This document shows, piece by piece, positions 34,080-46,194 of a stretch of 64,000 nt of DNA. The DNA comes from Norana najaformis. Its lineage: Eukaryota > Annelida > Clitellata > Crassiclitellata > Hormogastridae. A program made the position numbers and the translations under genes. Positions within the stretch are counted from its first letter, which is position 1. Every line of letters starts with the position of its first letter. Where the stretch lies: assembly GCA_964023275.1 (NCBI GenBank), contig OZ029915.1:14452712-14516711 (forward strand). Reading direction: 5' to 3'. The notes under the pieces are model-generated. The model had not been told where the DNA came from. It made no database searches and saw nothing but the letters and a program-made list of their open reading frames with translations.

Positions 34080-34665
34080 CTTAACCTTTTGCCCTTCAGA
34101 TATTTTTAGGCCTTATTCTGGCCTGTCAGATTTTTTTTTAAGGTAAAATGCCCTGTTAATTAAAATAGTTTTCAACTCAGTCAGTTCTTGACATGAGGTT
34201 AACATCGTTCTTTTAGCATTTTATCTACTCTTACCATCCATCCATCTAGTTTTTGATACAAAAATATTTGGGGTACTAATAGTTGCCCAAATTGTACCCC
34301 ACCCTTTTTAACTTTTTTCATTTTCAAGCCCCTATATAAAAAATTTTCAGTGACAACATATGAAATGTCAGCAAAAAACTGCGCAGGAATTAATCTCAGA
34401 CAAAACCCAAAAGAAATTTTGAAGATATTTTCATAAATGAAGGAGATACAATATTTTGAGTTTGTAGGCTTTATTCATAAAAATCGAAGGAAATATAATA
34501 AAACATCTGAAAAGCTAGAAATTTTTAGCTTATCAGAACTTGGTAATTTTTTTATATACAGACTTTAGGTTTACCTCATTTTTTTAGCATTTTATCTCCT
34601 GTTTCAATCCATCTGTCTAGTTTTAGATAAAAAAAATTTGGGGTACTCAAAGTTGCCTATCCACT
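34080..34665. repeat. 430-base dispersed repeat, copies 2 and 3
   Basis: Copy 2 (34080-34545) starts TTAACCTTTTGCCC, again with TTAA at its edge. A third partial copy (34575-34665) repeats 'TTTAGCATTTTATCTCC' and 'GGGGTACTCAAAGTTGCC'. They are probably ends of piggyBac-related non-autonomous elements, like copy 1. Confidence 0.65.
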
Positions 34666-35129
34666 CCACTTGCTGGTAGCAGGGAACCAGTGTTGCGGTG
34701 TCTGTGCTTTATTTTTCGAATCTATATTTTCTAACTTTTTGGCATCTATTTTGAATTTTTAAATTTTCCTTTCTTACCAGATTTATGCTCTTTCTTTGGT
34801 GAGTTCATGCCAGTTTGTTTCAACCTTTAATCAACTTATGATTCCCCTAATTTTTGTCCTTTTTGCACCCAATGTTTGCCTTGTGTCTTTACCTTCTGCC
34901 ATTTTAGCTTCACCTAACAGCCACATCATCTTAGATCACATAATGTATGATTCAATCATTCTTCTTATTTTTGGCCTACATTGCATGATCGCCTTCCTTA
35001 TCAGTTGTCAACCCACACTGGGTTGCCCTACATTATTCCAACAGCCAAACATTTTTACTGCACCCAGTTTGAGACAGCGACTATGCAGTGTGGACATATG
35101 TGTTTTATTCCTTTATCGTTCTTCCTAAC

Positions 35130-38100
35130 TTCATCTCTCAGGCGACCACTGCAGTACCTCACCCCGCCATACCATCTTCAACATACTGATCCTACTCTCT
35201 GGGGACATCCACCTAAGTCCTGGCCCACTGGATTTTTGTTCATGTCCTCCTCCCTCACCTCCTACCTATCCTCCTCCTCCTTCCAGAATTTCATCCTCCA
35301 GCATCCTTGACAGTACTCAAAATACAGACAACAGCCGCTTCTTAAATTACACACTAAATATTAGATCATTACTACATCCTGCACATTCCCAGGAAATTAG
35401 TGATGTAGCCCTCTCCACTCATCCGCCTGACATGTTTGCCTTATCTGAAACCTGGTTTAATTTAAACACAACTCTTGCTCAATATGAAGACTGTATTCCT
35501 CCTGGCTACCATCTTTACAGTACACCTTGCCCTTGCAAATCATCTACCCCTTCCCATTTAAGTCCAACTGGTGGTGGTATTGCCTTTCTGACCGGAGAAC
35601 CTGCCACAGTTTTAGACTCACCTGGTTACTGTTTCCACTCGTTTGAATGTGCATCAGTTACACTTAAACTTCCTCACACAAATCTGATTATCTTTAATGT
35701 ATATCGCCCTCCATCCTCCTCTTCATATTCAAGTCCTCCATCGGTCTTCTTGAAAGAATTTACCACCCTCCTCTCTACTGCCGCCACTACACCTCATGAA
35801 TTTCTGATTACAGGTGACTTCAATATACATGTCGATAACCCCTCTGACACATTTGCTTCTGAATTCCTCACCCTATTGTCCTCAACTAATCTGGTTCAAC
35901 ATGTCAAATTCCCCACCCACATTCACAATCACACACTTGACCTTATTATCACATCATCATTCTCCAGTCTATCACCTGATATATCTTTCTCTTGTGACAC
36001 ACCATCTGATCATTACCCCATTTTTAACATTCTTCTGGCTCCATGTCCTGATCCTGTCTTTGATTCTTTTTGTGGCATTAGTTCAATAAATATTGAAGCC
36101 TTCATACAAGTTGTCTTCCTGCTCTGACCTCGTTTTAAATCCACCCTCCTCCCTTGATGACCTTCTGTCTTCCTACAACACTACCCTTTCCATGATTCTT
36201 GACAAACATTCACCTATTATTACCATATCCAGCTGTCATTCTAACAATCCATGATACAATTCCTGTCTCCAGGCTTTCAGATCTTTAACGCCTTTAACAT
36301 GCTTCAACTTCTCTCTGCCTTTAAATCTGCCAGAAATAAATGCCATTATCTATTAGCTAAAAAGAGATTTTACTCCTCACTAGTTTGTTCCAGATCCTCT
36401 AGCCCTGCCTTATCTGGAATAGCATAAACCAACTTCTCCATCGGAACTCGTCTAGCCCACTTCCAAATTCTCTTCCACCTTCTCCAGTAGCTGACTCCTT
36501 CCGTTTCTTTCTTTTCTGACAAAATTAGTACCATTCGTCTTTTTCTACTTTCTCTCCTTTCCAGAACTACCATTTATCCACCTGCCTATGCTCCCTCCCC
36601 CACTCATGACTCTCCATCCTCCCCACCTCGATCCTCATTATCTGTCTTTCAACCCACATCAGAGTCTGAAATATTATACCTGTTAAAATCACTTCCAAAC
36701 AAACAGTGCGAACTTGACCCTATGCCCACCTTCTTACTGAAAGACTTGCAGCTGTCCTTGTCCCAATCATTACCAAAATAGTTAATCTCTCCTTATCTAT
36801 GGGTAATTTCCCCCTCCTATTCAAACACTCTCTTGTTACCCCTCTTCTCAAGAAATCATCTCTCGACAAGGAAATTCTTTCAAACTACCGGCCTGTTTCT
36901 AACCTGACTTTCATCTCCAAATCTCTCGAATCAATGACTACTTAGCTTCTAACTCACTCATTAACCCACACCAGTCTGGTTTTACTAAATGCCACTCAAC
37001 CGAAACTCTGCTGACATCTCTCTACAGCAAGCTTGTTTCTGCCATTTCTCATCAACAGGTTTCTTGCCTCTGTCTCCTTGATATCTCTGCAGCCTTCGAC
37101 ACCATAGATCACAATATCTTACTCCATCGACTTTCAACCTGGTTTGGTTTTGCTGACACTGCTCTCCTATGGATACAGTCTTATCTCTTCTCCCGCTCTT
37201 CCTCTGTTAAAACTTCGGAAGCCTCTTCTCAGTCATGCCCTCTCACTTGCAGAGTTCCACAAAGCTCCGTTCTTGGACCTCTTCTGTTTATCCTCTACAT
37301 TACCCCACTCAGTTCACTCATTAAAGCATCCTCCGTTGATCCTCACCTCTATGCTGATGACACCCAACTATTCATCTCTTTTTCTCCGAATTGTTCCAAC
37401 AAGTCTATAGATCATCTTCTTTGTGTGGTTAAAAAATCTCCTGGATGATGTCTAATCTCTTGTGCCTAAACCCATCTAAAACTGAATTCATACTAATTGA
37501 CCTACACGATCAACTCAAGAAAATTCCTGACCCCTCTATCTCTTTCAGCCAGGACTCTGCCTCCAACTGCACCTTTAATGCTAACTATTCTGTCCGCAGT
37601 TTAGATGTAATATTTGATCAAAACCTCACTTTTTCTGATGTCACCCATTTTTTCCGCTGTTGCTTTATGCATATCCGCAACCTTTGCAGAATCTGCCCTA
37701 TGCTCGACTTCAAAACCGCATCTACCATTGCCACATCCATAGTCGATGCAAAACTTGACTACTGCAATTCAATTTTCCTCAATATAGACACAACCCAGAT
37801 GACTTGCCTTCAAGCTATCCAGAATGCTTTCGTTCATGTTGTTACCAAAACTCCCAAACACCATCGTATCAACCCTGTTCTGAAATCACTTCAGTGGTTT
37901 AAAATACCAGAATGAATAGAGTACAAAGTCTTATAACTTACCTACAACACTCTTCAATCCTCCCAACCCTCCTATCTTCGTCAATTATTTACAATCCAAC
38001 CACTCTGTTCAGGCCGGTCCTCATCTGTCCTAACACTTCTTTGCCCTCCGTCACCTCATCCTTAAATTTTGGTAATCGCTTCTTAGCCATAGCTGCCCCA

Positions 38101-38430
38101 TCCCTCTAGAATAAACTCCGCCAGAATTACGACATTTATCTGATCCATCCTACGAACTCATCAACACTTCACCTCTTTTAGTTTCTGCGCTGTTCTTTCA
38201 CTCAAGACTGAAAACATTTCCAGATATTTTATCCTAAGTCTTCCTCTTCCCCTTTCTCTCTTCTCACTTCAATTTCAAACACCATCCACCGTAGCTGTCT
38301 GACTGTCTGACTCATGGATCTTGACCTGGAAATTTGTTTTAACTGAGAGCCTGTGAATAAGCTGGTTCCCGCGACTTGGCTTTCATTGGGCGCAGTAGAA
38401 ATATTGAGATTTCAATTACCATCTCCCAAA
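35130..38430 (+). pseudogene. L2-type LINE, nearly full length, frame-broken
   Basis: Frame from about 35130. A degenerate 2A-like peptide (35189-35227) is followed by a Pro-rich spacer and an endonuclease domain: LNIRSLL, ALSETWF, NVYRPPSSS, ITGDFNIHVD, FPTHIHNHTLDLIIT and SDHYPIF. The RT follows in several frames: '[20 protein letters not shown]' (36850-36900), HQSGFTKCHSTETLL, LLDISAAFDTIDHNILLHRL, RVPQSSVLGPLLFIL (VPQGS changed) and LYADDTQLFISF. The C-terminal part is LNPSKTEFIL...LDYCNSIF...LKSLQWFKI. The 3' end has TGTGAATAAGCTGGTTCCCG near 38353. At least four frame changes. It lies inside the receptor's largest intron, sense orientation. Confidence 0.85.
35189..35227 (+). other. Degenerate 2A-like ribosome-skipping motif
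   Basis: Encodes ILLSGDIHLSPGP. Known 2A peptides end D(V/I)ExNPGP and are reported at the N-terminus of some CR1/L2 LINE proteins. Here the Glu is His and the Asn is Ser, so activity is probably lost. Its position directly before the Pro-rich spacer and endonuclease fits that architecture. Confidence 0.5.
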
Positions 38431-38431
38431 C

Positions 38432-38675
38432 ACATGCACTGCAGCAATACAACCACAACATCAAAAACACTGCAACACACAACAACAGGACTTTTACAAC
38501 AGGCCAGGCCCACAGAGAGGCAAACGGGCTGATGTTTCCTTTTCAGATGTTTGGTGGCTCTGAAAAAAGCCATTTTGACAAATGTTTGAGTGCGGTGGAT
38601 CAACAGTGAATGCTCACCTTGAAGATGGCTGAAGCCAGAGATATAAGAAGGCAGTGATTCTTGCTCTTTCCCACA
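38432..38675. repeat. Repeat shared with 31110-31320
   Basis: Contains ACAACAGGCCAGGCCCACAG followed by AGGCAAAC, 'TTTCCTTTTCAGAT.TTTGGTGGCTCT' and 'CACCTTGAAGATGGCTGAAGCC', in the same order as in the piggyBac-like element at 31110-31320. It is probably a fragment of the same element family. Confidence 0.65.
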
Positions 38676-39004
38676 TTTCTCTTGCATGTACCAGTACCCT
38701 TGCGGCTAACGTCTTAAATATGATTACCTCCTATAAATTCCTGCAACCACTTCTTTGAACTTCTTTCACAGTGCATCACATTGTTTGTGTTGCATGCCTC
38801 CTGAGGTTTGAGGCAGCTCTGTGCTGGTGATATCCTGAATTATATGCACTGCTCAGTTGTTGCACACAAGCCCATTTTACTGCTGATCTGCCTCATAAAA
38901 CAAGACAATGTTTGCTTAGAAAAAAAATACAAAGATCTTTATTTACCAAAAGCCTTTAAGGATAATAGAGATAATAATAATAGTAATAATAAGAATATAC
39001 TTAC

Positions 39005-40110
39005 TTAGTACTTAGTCCTTCCTGTGCAGCTCTGCAAGTTGGGCAATGCAGCTTCTCCATACATCTCTGTTGACTGCTACTCTTCCTGCCTCATCCCACA
39101 ACGTCTCCAGACGCCGTCATCTCAGATGGTCTCTGGCCAGTTCTTCTTTGGTCTTCCTTTCCTCCGTTTCCCTTCAGGAATCCAGTTCATTGCTTGATTG
39201 GCTTGCATATCTTTGTAGATACAAATTACTTGTCCGATCCATTTCAGTCTTCTCTTTCTGATGATATTCTCTATAACCTCTTGTGTTGTCCTTTCTCTTG
39301 TAGTTTTATTTGATATCTTATCATGCCATGAAATGTGCAGATCTCTTCTCAACCATTTGCGATGTGCTGCCTCAAATCTTTTCTTGTTTGCCACTGTCAC
39401 TGGTCCGATCCATTTAGCAGCATGCTTAATGCTATTGCATCCTTGGCCTTATACAGACAAATCTTGGTTCTCAAACTGCACCCGTTGTTCTTCCGTATCT
39501 TTTCAAGTCTCCCAAAAACAGCATTTGCCTTTCCTATGCATATCCTTATCTCCCTGTCGCACAGCTGTCTGCTGTCTGCTGTTATTAAGCTACCAAGGTA
39601 GCAGAAATCATCCACGATCTCATCCTTCTTGTCATTAATCATGATCTTATCCATTTTGTTCCATTTTCCTATGTTCATGATTTTGTTCTTTTTTTGTATT
39701 GATATTGAGTCCCACCTTCATTGCCTCCTTCTGGGCTTTAAGTATTAGTTCTTTCATGCCTTTCCAAGTGTGTCCAAGGGCGATATCATCTGCGAAGTCC
39801 ATGTTTTTAAACCTATCACCGTTTATCCATTGCAGTCCAGTGTTACTGCCTTCCATCACTCTCAACATCACCGAATCCACAACCAGGGCAAAAGTCATCG
39901 GTACAAAACACATCCCTGATGCACGCCAGTTACAATCTGAAACCACTCTCCCACCTGTCCTTCGTTCCTCACATCGCATTGACTGCCATCATAAAAGCGC
40001 TTGGTGACATCAGTTATCTTTGTTGGAATTCTATAACTTCATTATCTTCCACAGTGACTCTCTGTGAACACTGTCAAAGGCCTTTTTGATATTAAGAGAA
40101 TTGAGAATAA
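39005..40110 (-). pseudogene. RTE-like LINE reverse transcriptase relic
   Basis: Right to left: 'IKKAFDSVHRESLWKIMK' (40095-40045), 'ASGMCFVPMTFALVVDSVM' region, FADDIALGHTWKGMKELI (39795-39740), DDFCYLGSLITADSRQLCDR (39620-39560) and KICLYKAKDAIALSMLLNGSDQ. It ends with 'RFEAAHRKWLRRDLHISW' and KRRLKWIGQVI...GKRRKGRPKKNW (39390-39130). This is the same protein type as the RTE element at 5.4-8.7 kb, but a far older copy with several frame breaks. It lies in the receptor intron just before the next exon. Confidence 0.8.
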
Positions 40111-40557
40111 GAAAATAGTCGTTCTTAAAACAAAAGCATCATGAATCAGTACCAGTTTTGTCTGTTTAGATTCATAAAAATTAGATATCACTGTAGTTCA
40201 CTACAGTCACTATGTTCTAACATACGAAGCTATATGAACAGTGCACAAAAAGTAGCCCAAACGTAACCCAAAGTGCTCTACTGACTTTCTCAGGTCTGGA
40301 CTGTGATTAATAATCAGTGCCTTCAGTGTCATGCTAATCACTGTGTGAACAGTATGTACGACAAGTGCCACATGTGGTAATGGCACACAGCATACATGTA
40401 ATTCATGATGAGCATCGCTTGTCAACACGACAGCCAATAGGTTTGGAGGTGCTTTACAAATTGTAACTGTAATTGCAGATTTGTATAGCGCCTTTTGTAC
40501 ATTGTTCTGTAACAGTTACAAGTAGACTTCTTCCTTGTATGTCTGTGAATTGTTTAG

Positions 40558-40760
40558 GACTGAAGTAGAGTTTACCAGGTGCCCAGGTGGCCAGAAAGAT
40601 GGAAAGTCTGTATCTGCAGAGCCGCGAAGAAACACCTGTAAGATTCAAAAGGCTTTGGACTTGGTCCATCCAAATGGATTCCTCTGGTTCAAAGTGAATG
40701 GTTCTAATGCAGTTGGCCAAATAACATCCGACATTGAGAGAACTGATTTGTATCATATTA
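40558..40760 (+). CDS. Receptor exon: N-terminal cytokine-binding domain, second half (D2)
   Basis: Acceptor TGTTTAG, donor GTAAGT at 40761; phase 2 in, phase 1 out. Encodes 67 codons: TEVEFTRCPGGQKDG, two Cys 20 residues apart (C8 and C28, the second disulphide of a class I cytokine receptor N-domain), then FLWFKVNGSNAVGQITSDI, which matches the gp130 D2 F-G strands (pattern 'V.AEN.LG..TSD'), and DLYHI leading to the inter-domain linker. The matching first half (WxC-type disulphide) was not found upstream. Confidence 0.7.
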
Positions 40761-40799
40761 GTAAGTTCTTGGTAATTATAAACTAATTATCCTTTTTCT

Positions 40800-41350
40800 C
40801 TGTTTGATATCAGCGCATCCTTTGATATGGTTAATCATGACATTCACTGCTTGCCCATCTCATTTGGCATATCTGCAAGCTGCTGGACCGACTTTGCTCT
40901 CTTTTTGTGGGGGCATATCCTGCACTGTCTTTGGGTCCAAGGAATCCCACAGATTTACCACTCCTTTTGGCCTGCCACAGGGCTTTGTACTTGGCCTTCT
41001 GCTCTAAGTCTTGTATGCTACTGATATTGCAAATGACTTGGCATGGTGTTGCATTCTGTGTGCTATGCTGACTCTAATACTTTCATTCGTTACATGGTCC
41101 TTATAGCTAACTCTTAGTATTCTTCTGAGCCATTTGTTTTCTATAGTCATTTGCTGACTATATTGAGGCGTAATTGCTTAGCTTGGCTTCTGATGCTGTT
41201 GCTGCAGTGGATACATTGCTTTGAATGGCTATAGTGGCACTTAGGGCTTGAATGTTGTCCAGCCGTTTGTGCCTCATGCACCCAAAAGACAGTTTTTGTC
41301 AGAAATTCCTATTTGCCTTTGACTAGACTTCTACTCTCTAAGCTGGTCTG
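40800..41350 (+). pseudogene. CR1-type LINE RT fragment
   Basis: Encodes FDISASFDMVNHDI (family: DISAAFDMVNHDIL), then 'FGLPQGFVLGLLL' (PQGSVLGP box) with a frame change, and 'YSLSWSEKL'-like leftovers. It sits between two receptor exons. Confidence 0.6.
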
Positions 41351-41559
41351 AGAAACTAAAGAAATACATGGCTAGTTTTCAAAAGGGATCTCTTATGTGT
41401 TACTGGCATTTTGTCATTTTGTTTCTGTTTGTGATCTCGTAATGTTTGGGGCAAAGTCAGTTGCTTGTAGTGATTCAGTTTATTTTTACTGAAGTTAGAG
41501 AGTGAATGTATTCTTAAGTCGAAACAATCAGTTACTGGATTTAAATCTATCTATGTTAG

Positions 41560-41693
41560 TTCAACCAGGAAAAGTGAAAAATGTCACTGTCAAAAGTACA
41601 GTTTCAAATGGTGTTCTTGCCGAGTTTTATTCGCCAAGTTATGAACGACCTCTCAAATACCGGATATCGGTTTCCTGTGGAAATATAACTTGG
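41560..41693 (+). CDS. Receptor exon: C-terminal cytokine-binding domain, first half (D3)
   Basis: Acceptor ATGTTAG, donor GTGAGT; phase 1 in, phase 0 out, agreeing with the preceding exon. Encodes QPGKVKNVTVKSTVSNGVLA and EFYSPSYERPLKYRISVSC then GNITW: the A-C strands of an FN3 fold, with linker Pro and sequons NVT and NIT. It is joined to the WSDWS exon in phase 0. Confidence 0.7.
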
Positions 41694-42589
41694 GTGAGTT
41701 TTAAGCCAATCATAAATTTGCACTTCATACTGGATTTGTGACCATAAAAGATAAAGTTAGAACAGCCACTTTTAGCTGAAACACTTTCCTCCAAGGTTGT
41801 GAACATAATGTTTTAGGTGATTCTGCACTGATGCTTGAGTCAGTGGGTTTTTGGAAAACCCAAACCAGAAAGTTTTGAAAAGACCCACACTTGTATAATA
41901 AAGGGTTTTCCCCAGACATGTGTAGTGCCATGGCTTTGACCTGTCGTTGGTGATGAGTCATAGGCAAACCTAGGCATGTCTTGCTGACTCAACAGGTGTG
42001 AGTAAATAAGTGCAAAGCAAGTGGAGCATTGTTTGACATGTACTCAGTTGTTTGTGCTACTAATGTCACTGATTATTTCTGACATTAGCAGTATTCATGA
42101 GTGTGAAAGTCTTAATATTGTGATTGAAGCACTGCTGTGATTGGACTGTTGTCAGAAAGTATGTTAATCTGTTTAAATATCGTGAAATTTGCAGTTTTGA
42201 ACAACTTTTAGGTGTAAAAATGAACATTGAATGAGGACATTTTATAAGGACTGTTAAGCACTGTTACATGTCACTGTGTAACTTATTTCATGCTTATTCA
42301 TACTTATTACATATTCGTTTGAGTTTATCGTTTTGTCACTCACACTGAATCATCATGTAATTTGGGCATCATATTTCCACTATGTCTTTCTTAGAGCATA
42401 TTAAAAACATGTGCAGATCTATTCTATTTCATACATGAGACATAAATTGCAGAATATGTATGTTTGTATGTATGGCTGTTTGTATGAAAATATCATGATA
42501 CTTAATATAGCGCACTTGAAGTACCTCACGTGAAGGTGCTGCTTTTGTGCTGTGATTGCACTAGCAAACACTCTAGTTTCTAGTCATCT

Positions 42590-42970
42590 TGATGACTGTA
42601 ACTCATTTTTAAATGGCAGCACAGTGCCAAATCTGCACAAATTACAAATGCCTCAGAACTTCTTGGCCAGGGCATTACTACAATGAAAACACTATATATA
42701 ATTCCAACACATAGCCCCCATACTGCAATCATTGCAGTTGCTTCCCCCTATAGAACAAACAATCCAGTTTAAAACTTGTCTCATGGTTATAAAGTAATAC
42801 ACATAGGCAGCCAACTTATGTTTTGCCTCTGCTCACCCCTCAAGCTCACAAATACTGCACTCATTCATTGGATGCTCTGATGCTTGTGTCCTGAACAAGA
42901 CAGTACTGGGTTGCTGGTCTTTCTCCATCACTAGTCAAGCTGAAGAGTTCATTGCATTCTAGAACTGTTT
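42590..42970 (+). pseudogene. CR1-type LINE C-terminal fragment
   Basis: Reads 'SLDDCNSFLNGSTVPNLHKL' and then 'LARALL', 'LQLLPPIEQTIQFKTCLMV' and 'ANLCFASAHPS', the order found after the RT domain in CR1 elements (family: RLDYCNSLL...LHWLP...IQFKI). It may be the end of the same copy as 40800-41350. Confidence 0.55.
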
Positions 42971-43166
42971 TGAACTGCTTTATGCTAAGTCAAAACTTTG
43001 GATTCATTTTTATTACAGTTTTTTGCAGTGTTTAATTTTGACTGTAAAAGCTATTTTGGTGCATTACACTGGTATTTATTAAATTAGGAACACCATAGTC
43101 TTGGCTACTTTAAGATATGACTTTGTTTTTATTCATTCAGTAATATTTGTTTATTTTTATTTTTAG

Positions 43167-43347
43167 CCTTTTGTCATGATCAAAAATCTCTCATATCCCG
43201 TTTCTAAAGGTCCAATCCATTGGAAAATTGAACATGATTTTCCTCCTTTCACGAAGTGCCATTTGTCTGTGAGCTGCTTGCCTTTTCATAATCGCCAGTA
43301 CTGGAGTGACTGGAGCGAAATTGTCTCATTTACCTCACCTGATGGAT
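43167..43347 (+). CDS. Receptor exon: WSDWS exon (D3, second half)
   Basis: Strong acceptor TTATTTTTAG, donor GTAGGT at 43348; phase 0 in, phase 1 out. Encodes PFVMIKNLSYPVSKGPIHWK, 'CHLSVSCLPFHNRQ', YWSDWSEIVSF and TSPDG. The WSxWS box just before the final strand is the hallmark of class I cytokine receptors and supports the whole gene call. Sequon NLS. Confidence 0.85.
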
Positions 43348-43465
43348 GTAGGTGCAAATTGCTATATATGACTGCCTTTTATTGAGACCTTTTGAAAAGT
43401 GCATACTGATTGCTGATTATTTAGACTGATCTGTCAGGAACAGAAAGTTGTGCTAAAAGCTGTTA

Positions 43466-45034
43466 CCATAGATACTTCAGTATAAGTCGAGAAATTTTGG
43501 ACAATTTTGAAAGTCTGAATTTGGGGGGGGGTTGACTTATGTGCTGGTCAAGCCAAGATTGAAAGATTTATCCTCTGACAATTTCATGACACATTATTGG
43601 GAGACTTCAATACACCCATTGGTTGGCATTCACATGACATGTCAATGGGATACCGCACAACACGTACGTGGTTAAGAAATTCACATGTCCTGTTATACAG
43701 CAGATGATGCTATAAAGAATTAATTTTTAACAAAGCAAAATAAATATTTGCTTAAAATACTCACAAAATGTATGGCAGAATAAATGTAATCATGTGGCCA
43801 CCCATCATCAAACATCAGTTGTTATTCATTGTTCTGTTGAACTGCGTGCAGTGCTATGCTATCTATGTCCTCTAGAACCTTTTAGTTTTATAGTGCCTGC
43901 AAATTGGACTATGCATTCGGTAGGAAAAGACACAGTTCTTGTCAAAATTACAGCCGTTAATGAACGTATTTCGCTGTGGTCCTCAGCCTTTTAGCAGGTG
44001 GGACAAAACTGAAACCAATGATTGGATGAAAGATTGCTGAAGGGAATGACAAATATGTGTGCAATCTCTTTTGTGTTGCAACCTTTAGAACTTCACTGAA
44101 CAAACCAAGCATGTCCGTAAATTTTGGACGGAGTGGATGGTACTGGGCATATTAGGCAAAGGTAAGCAAAGGTGGGAACATGAAGAAACCCAATTTGCAT
44201 TTGGTTTGTGAATGGGCAAAACTCACATGGGATGATTCACCCAAGGAAATGATACAGTGGTCGTCTTTAAATGCGGTGTTAGTAATGCCTTGGACGGTTT
44301 GCAAGACTACACTAACTACAAAGCTGCACCTAACACAGAGGACTCAGAAATTGACTATAACGACTATAAAACTGACATTTATGTGAATGACCGAAAATTA
44401 ACTGGACACATTTAATTTATTCTTTGATGATAATGATAGCTCTGATTTTGAATGTTTTGAATAAATCTGCTGCTTTGTTAATAAAAGGACATGTTCCAAA
44501 CATCAAATGGTTCCGATAGTTTAGTTTCTTTTAAAAATCATATTAGCGCTATAATACTTTGCCTTTCTCCATATTCCATATTCCTTGTTTTGTTACCATA
44601 ACTTCCACTGTGATGTTCAAAGTGGAAATGTGAAGTCAACAGTTTCTTGCAAGACACCAGTAACTGGTAAAAATTGTTTTATTGTAGGCTGTTAACCTTA
44701 ACTTAGGAGTAAAACAAACGTATTTTTAAAGGTACTATAATTAGACACTGATTACTGGTAGATAATTTATTGGATATCACTGTATATTGGGATGAGCACA
44801 CATTCGCCCAGCACATTCCAATCTCACGGTCTACACTTATTGCCCTTAGGTGACATTTAAAAGTGCTATAAAATTTCCAGATTTATCTCTAAAAACACAT
44901 TGTATAAAAGTGCTGTGGAGTCCACATTTATGTAAAACACACATTGACTTATATGTGGGTCATAGACTTTTCCTCTCTCCAAAGTTGAAAATTTGGGGTC
45001 GACTTATACACGAATTCTAGGGGAGTATCTACGG
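43466..45034 (+). mobile_element. Tigger/pogo-type DNA transposon, dead
   Basis: Ends are inverted: TACCATAGATACTTC at 43464 and the reverse complement TACCGTAGATACTCC at 45036, each followed by GTATAAGTCGA. TA flanks fit the TA target of this group. Plus-strand transposase remnants: 'VPANWTMHSVGKDTVLVKI' (43890-43950), VVLSLLAGGTKLKPMI after a frameshift (43974-44020), and 'KPNLHLVCEWAKLTW' then 'FKCGVSNALDGLQDY' (44185-44320), the C-terminal pogo pattern. Inserted in a receptor intron. Confidence 0.75.
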
Positions 45035-45499
45035 TAGTTGGTATTTGGAAAATCAGGTCTCATCCTGATTCACTGGGTGTGAAGTGTTAGCGACATCATT
45101 TTCTTAACCTCAGCATGTAAAGCTGGATAGCCAGCCCTCTTCCAGTCCATCTGATCTTTGCATTGACAGTGTACTTTTAGTGTACTGTGACAAGCTCCTA
45201 ACTTCGTTTCGACCGGACATGCCAGGGTCCACTTACCAGAGGGATGCCAAAGGGTCCTATGTTCGAGGATAGTGTGGTGACTGAGGGCCAGTGGGTCATG
45301 GCCCAGCCTTGGGGAGCCCTATGCCCTGCATCTGTCTCGTGACCCATTTGGGAATGCTTCTGGCTAGAAGATGAGGATGTCTGTGACTATGAAATCAAAC
45401 AATATGCAACACTAAGCAACACACTTGTAGATTTAACTGCTCTATCTAGTAAACATTGAAGTCAATCATACAGCTACTAGTTATTCAAAACATACAAGT

Positions 45500-45760
45500 T
45501 TTACCAAAGAAATAGTACCCCAGTTGGCTTAGGACTGGCTTCCAGGACAATTCATGGATGCCAGGCTCGGGGAAGTCCCAAGATGACATGGATAGACAAT
45601 GTCAGGTTGTGTACTGAATTACTGCCATTGAATTAGCGACCAGTTATTACAAGAAACGAGGGACAGAAGCAGATGGTACAGAATTGTCCGTGGTGCAGCC
45701 AACCCTCAGCTTGAGGATGGTCAAAGACAAGACAAGACAATCAAATGATGACACATCAGT
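45500..45760 (+). pseudogene. RTE-like LINE C-terminal fragment
   Basis: In shifting frames: 'ARLGEVPR', 'MTWIDNVRLC' and 'ETRDRSRWYRIVRGAANPQL', which is the end of an endonuclease-RT LINE protein (pattern 'RGRP...W.D.....TRDR.RWR.IV..A'). Receptor intron. Confidence 0.55.
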
Positions 45761-46003
45761 CTATGGCACTGAACAATTGTGAGTGAAGGACTTTCTCAAG
45801 GTCCCTGAACAGTAACCATCTCAGATGAGGCTTGAACTCATACTCATTGGTGTTACAAGCCAAGCGCTCTAGTGTACATGTTGACCTAGTACCATATGCC
45901 TCTTATGTTCTTGCTTTCATTTGGTGTTAACTGTTTCGACTGAGAGTGATTGTTGTTATGCATTACAACCTCATCTGCCTAAGTGTTTGTATGTTCCTTG
46001 TAG

Positions 46004-46086
46004 TTCCACTGGTTGGTCCTGAACTTTGTTGTTTTGAAGCTAAATCCAAAAATTCAAGAATACGGGAAATTAAAATTTACTACAAG
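46004..46086 (+). CDS. Receptor exon: first membrane-side FN3, first part (D4)
   Basis: Acceptor CCTTGTAG, donor GTATTG (weak); phase 1 in, phase 0 out, matching both neighbours. Encodes PLVGPELCCFEAKSKNSRIR and EIKIYYK, the A-B strands. Joined to the next exon it gives 'EIKIYYK' + 'NLIERQAQGEVVRYHIHF', the same order as gp130 D4 (B strand, Pro/Gly loop, C strand). A damaged duplicate of this exon lies at 50245-50318. Confidence 0.6.
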
Positions 46087-46194
46087 GTATTGAATGCTAC
46101 GAATTCTTCATTCCTGTATATAATTAATACTCGACATGTAGCTTTCATTAGTGCCGCATGATTGGTATTTTTCTAAAACATCTAAGAATTTTGT

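Noticed and set aside
43894-43955. Candidate receptor exon (PANWTMHSVGKDTVLVKITA) with acceptor in phase 1
   Set aside because: It matches the pogo/Tigger transposase 'PAN.TVD..G..TV..K' motif and is continued by other transposase motifs between inverted ends. The exon at 46004 fits the same phases better.
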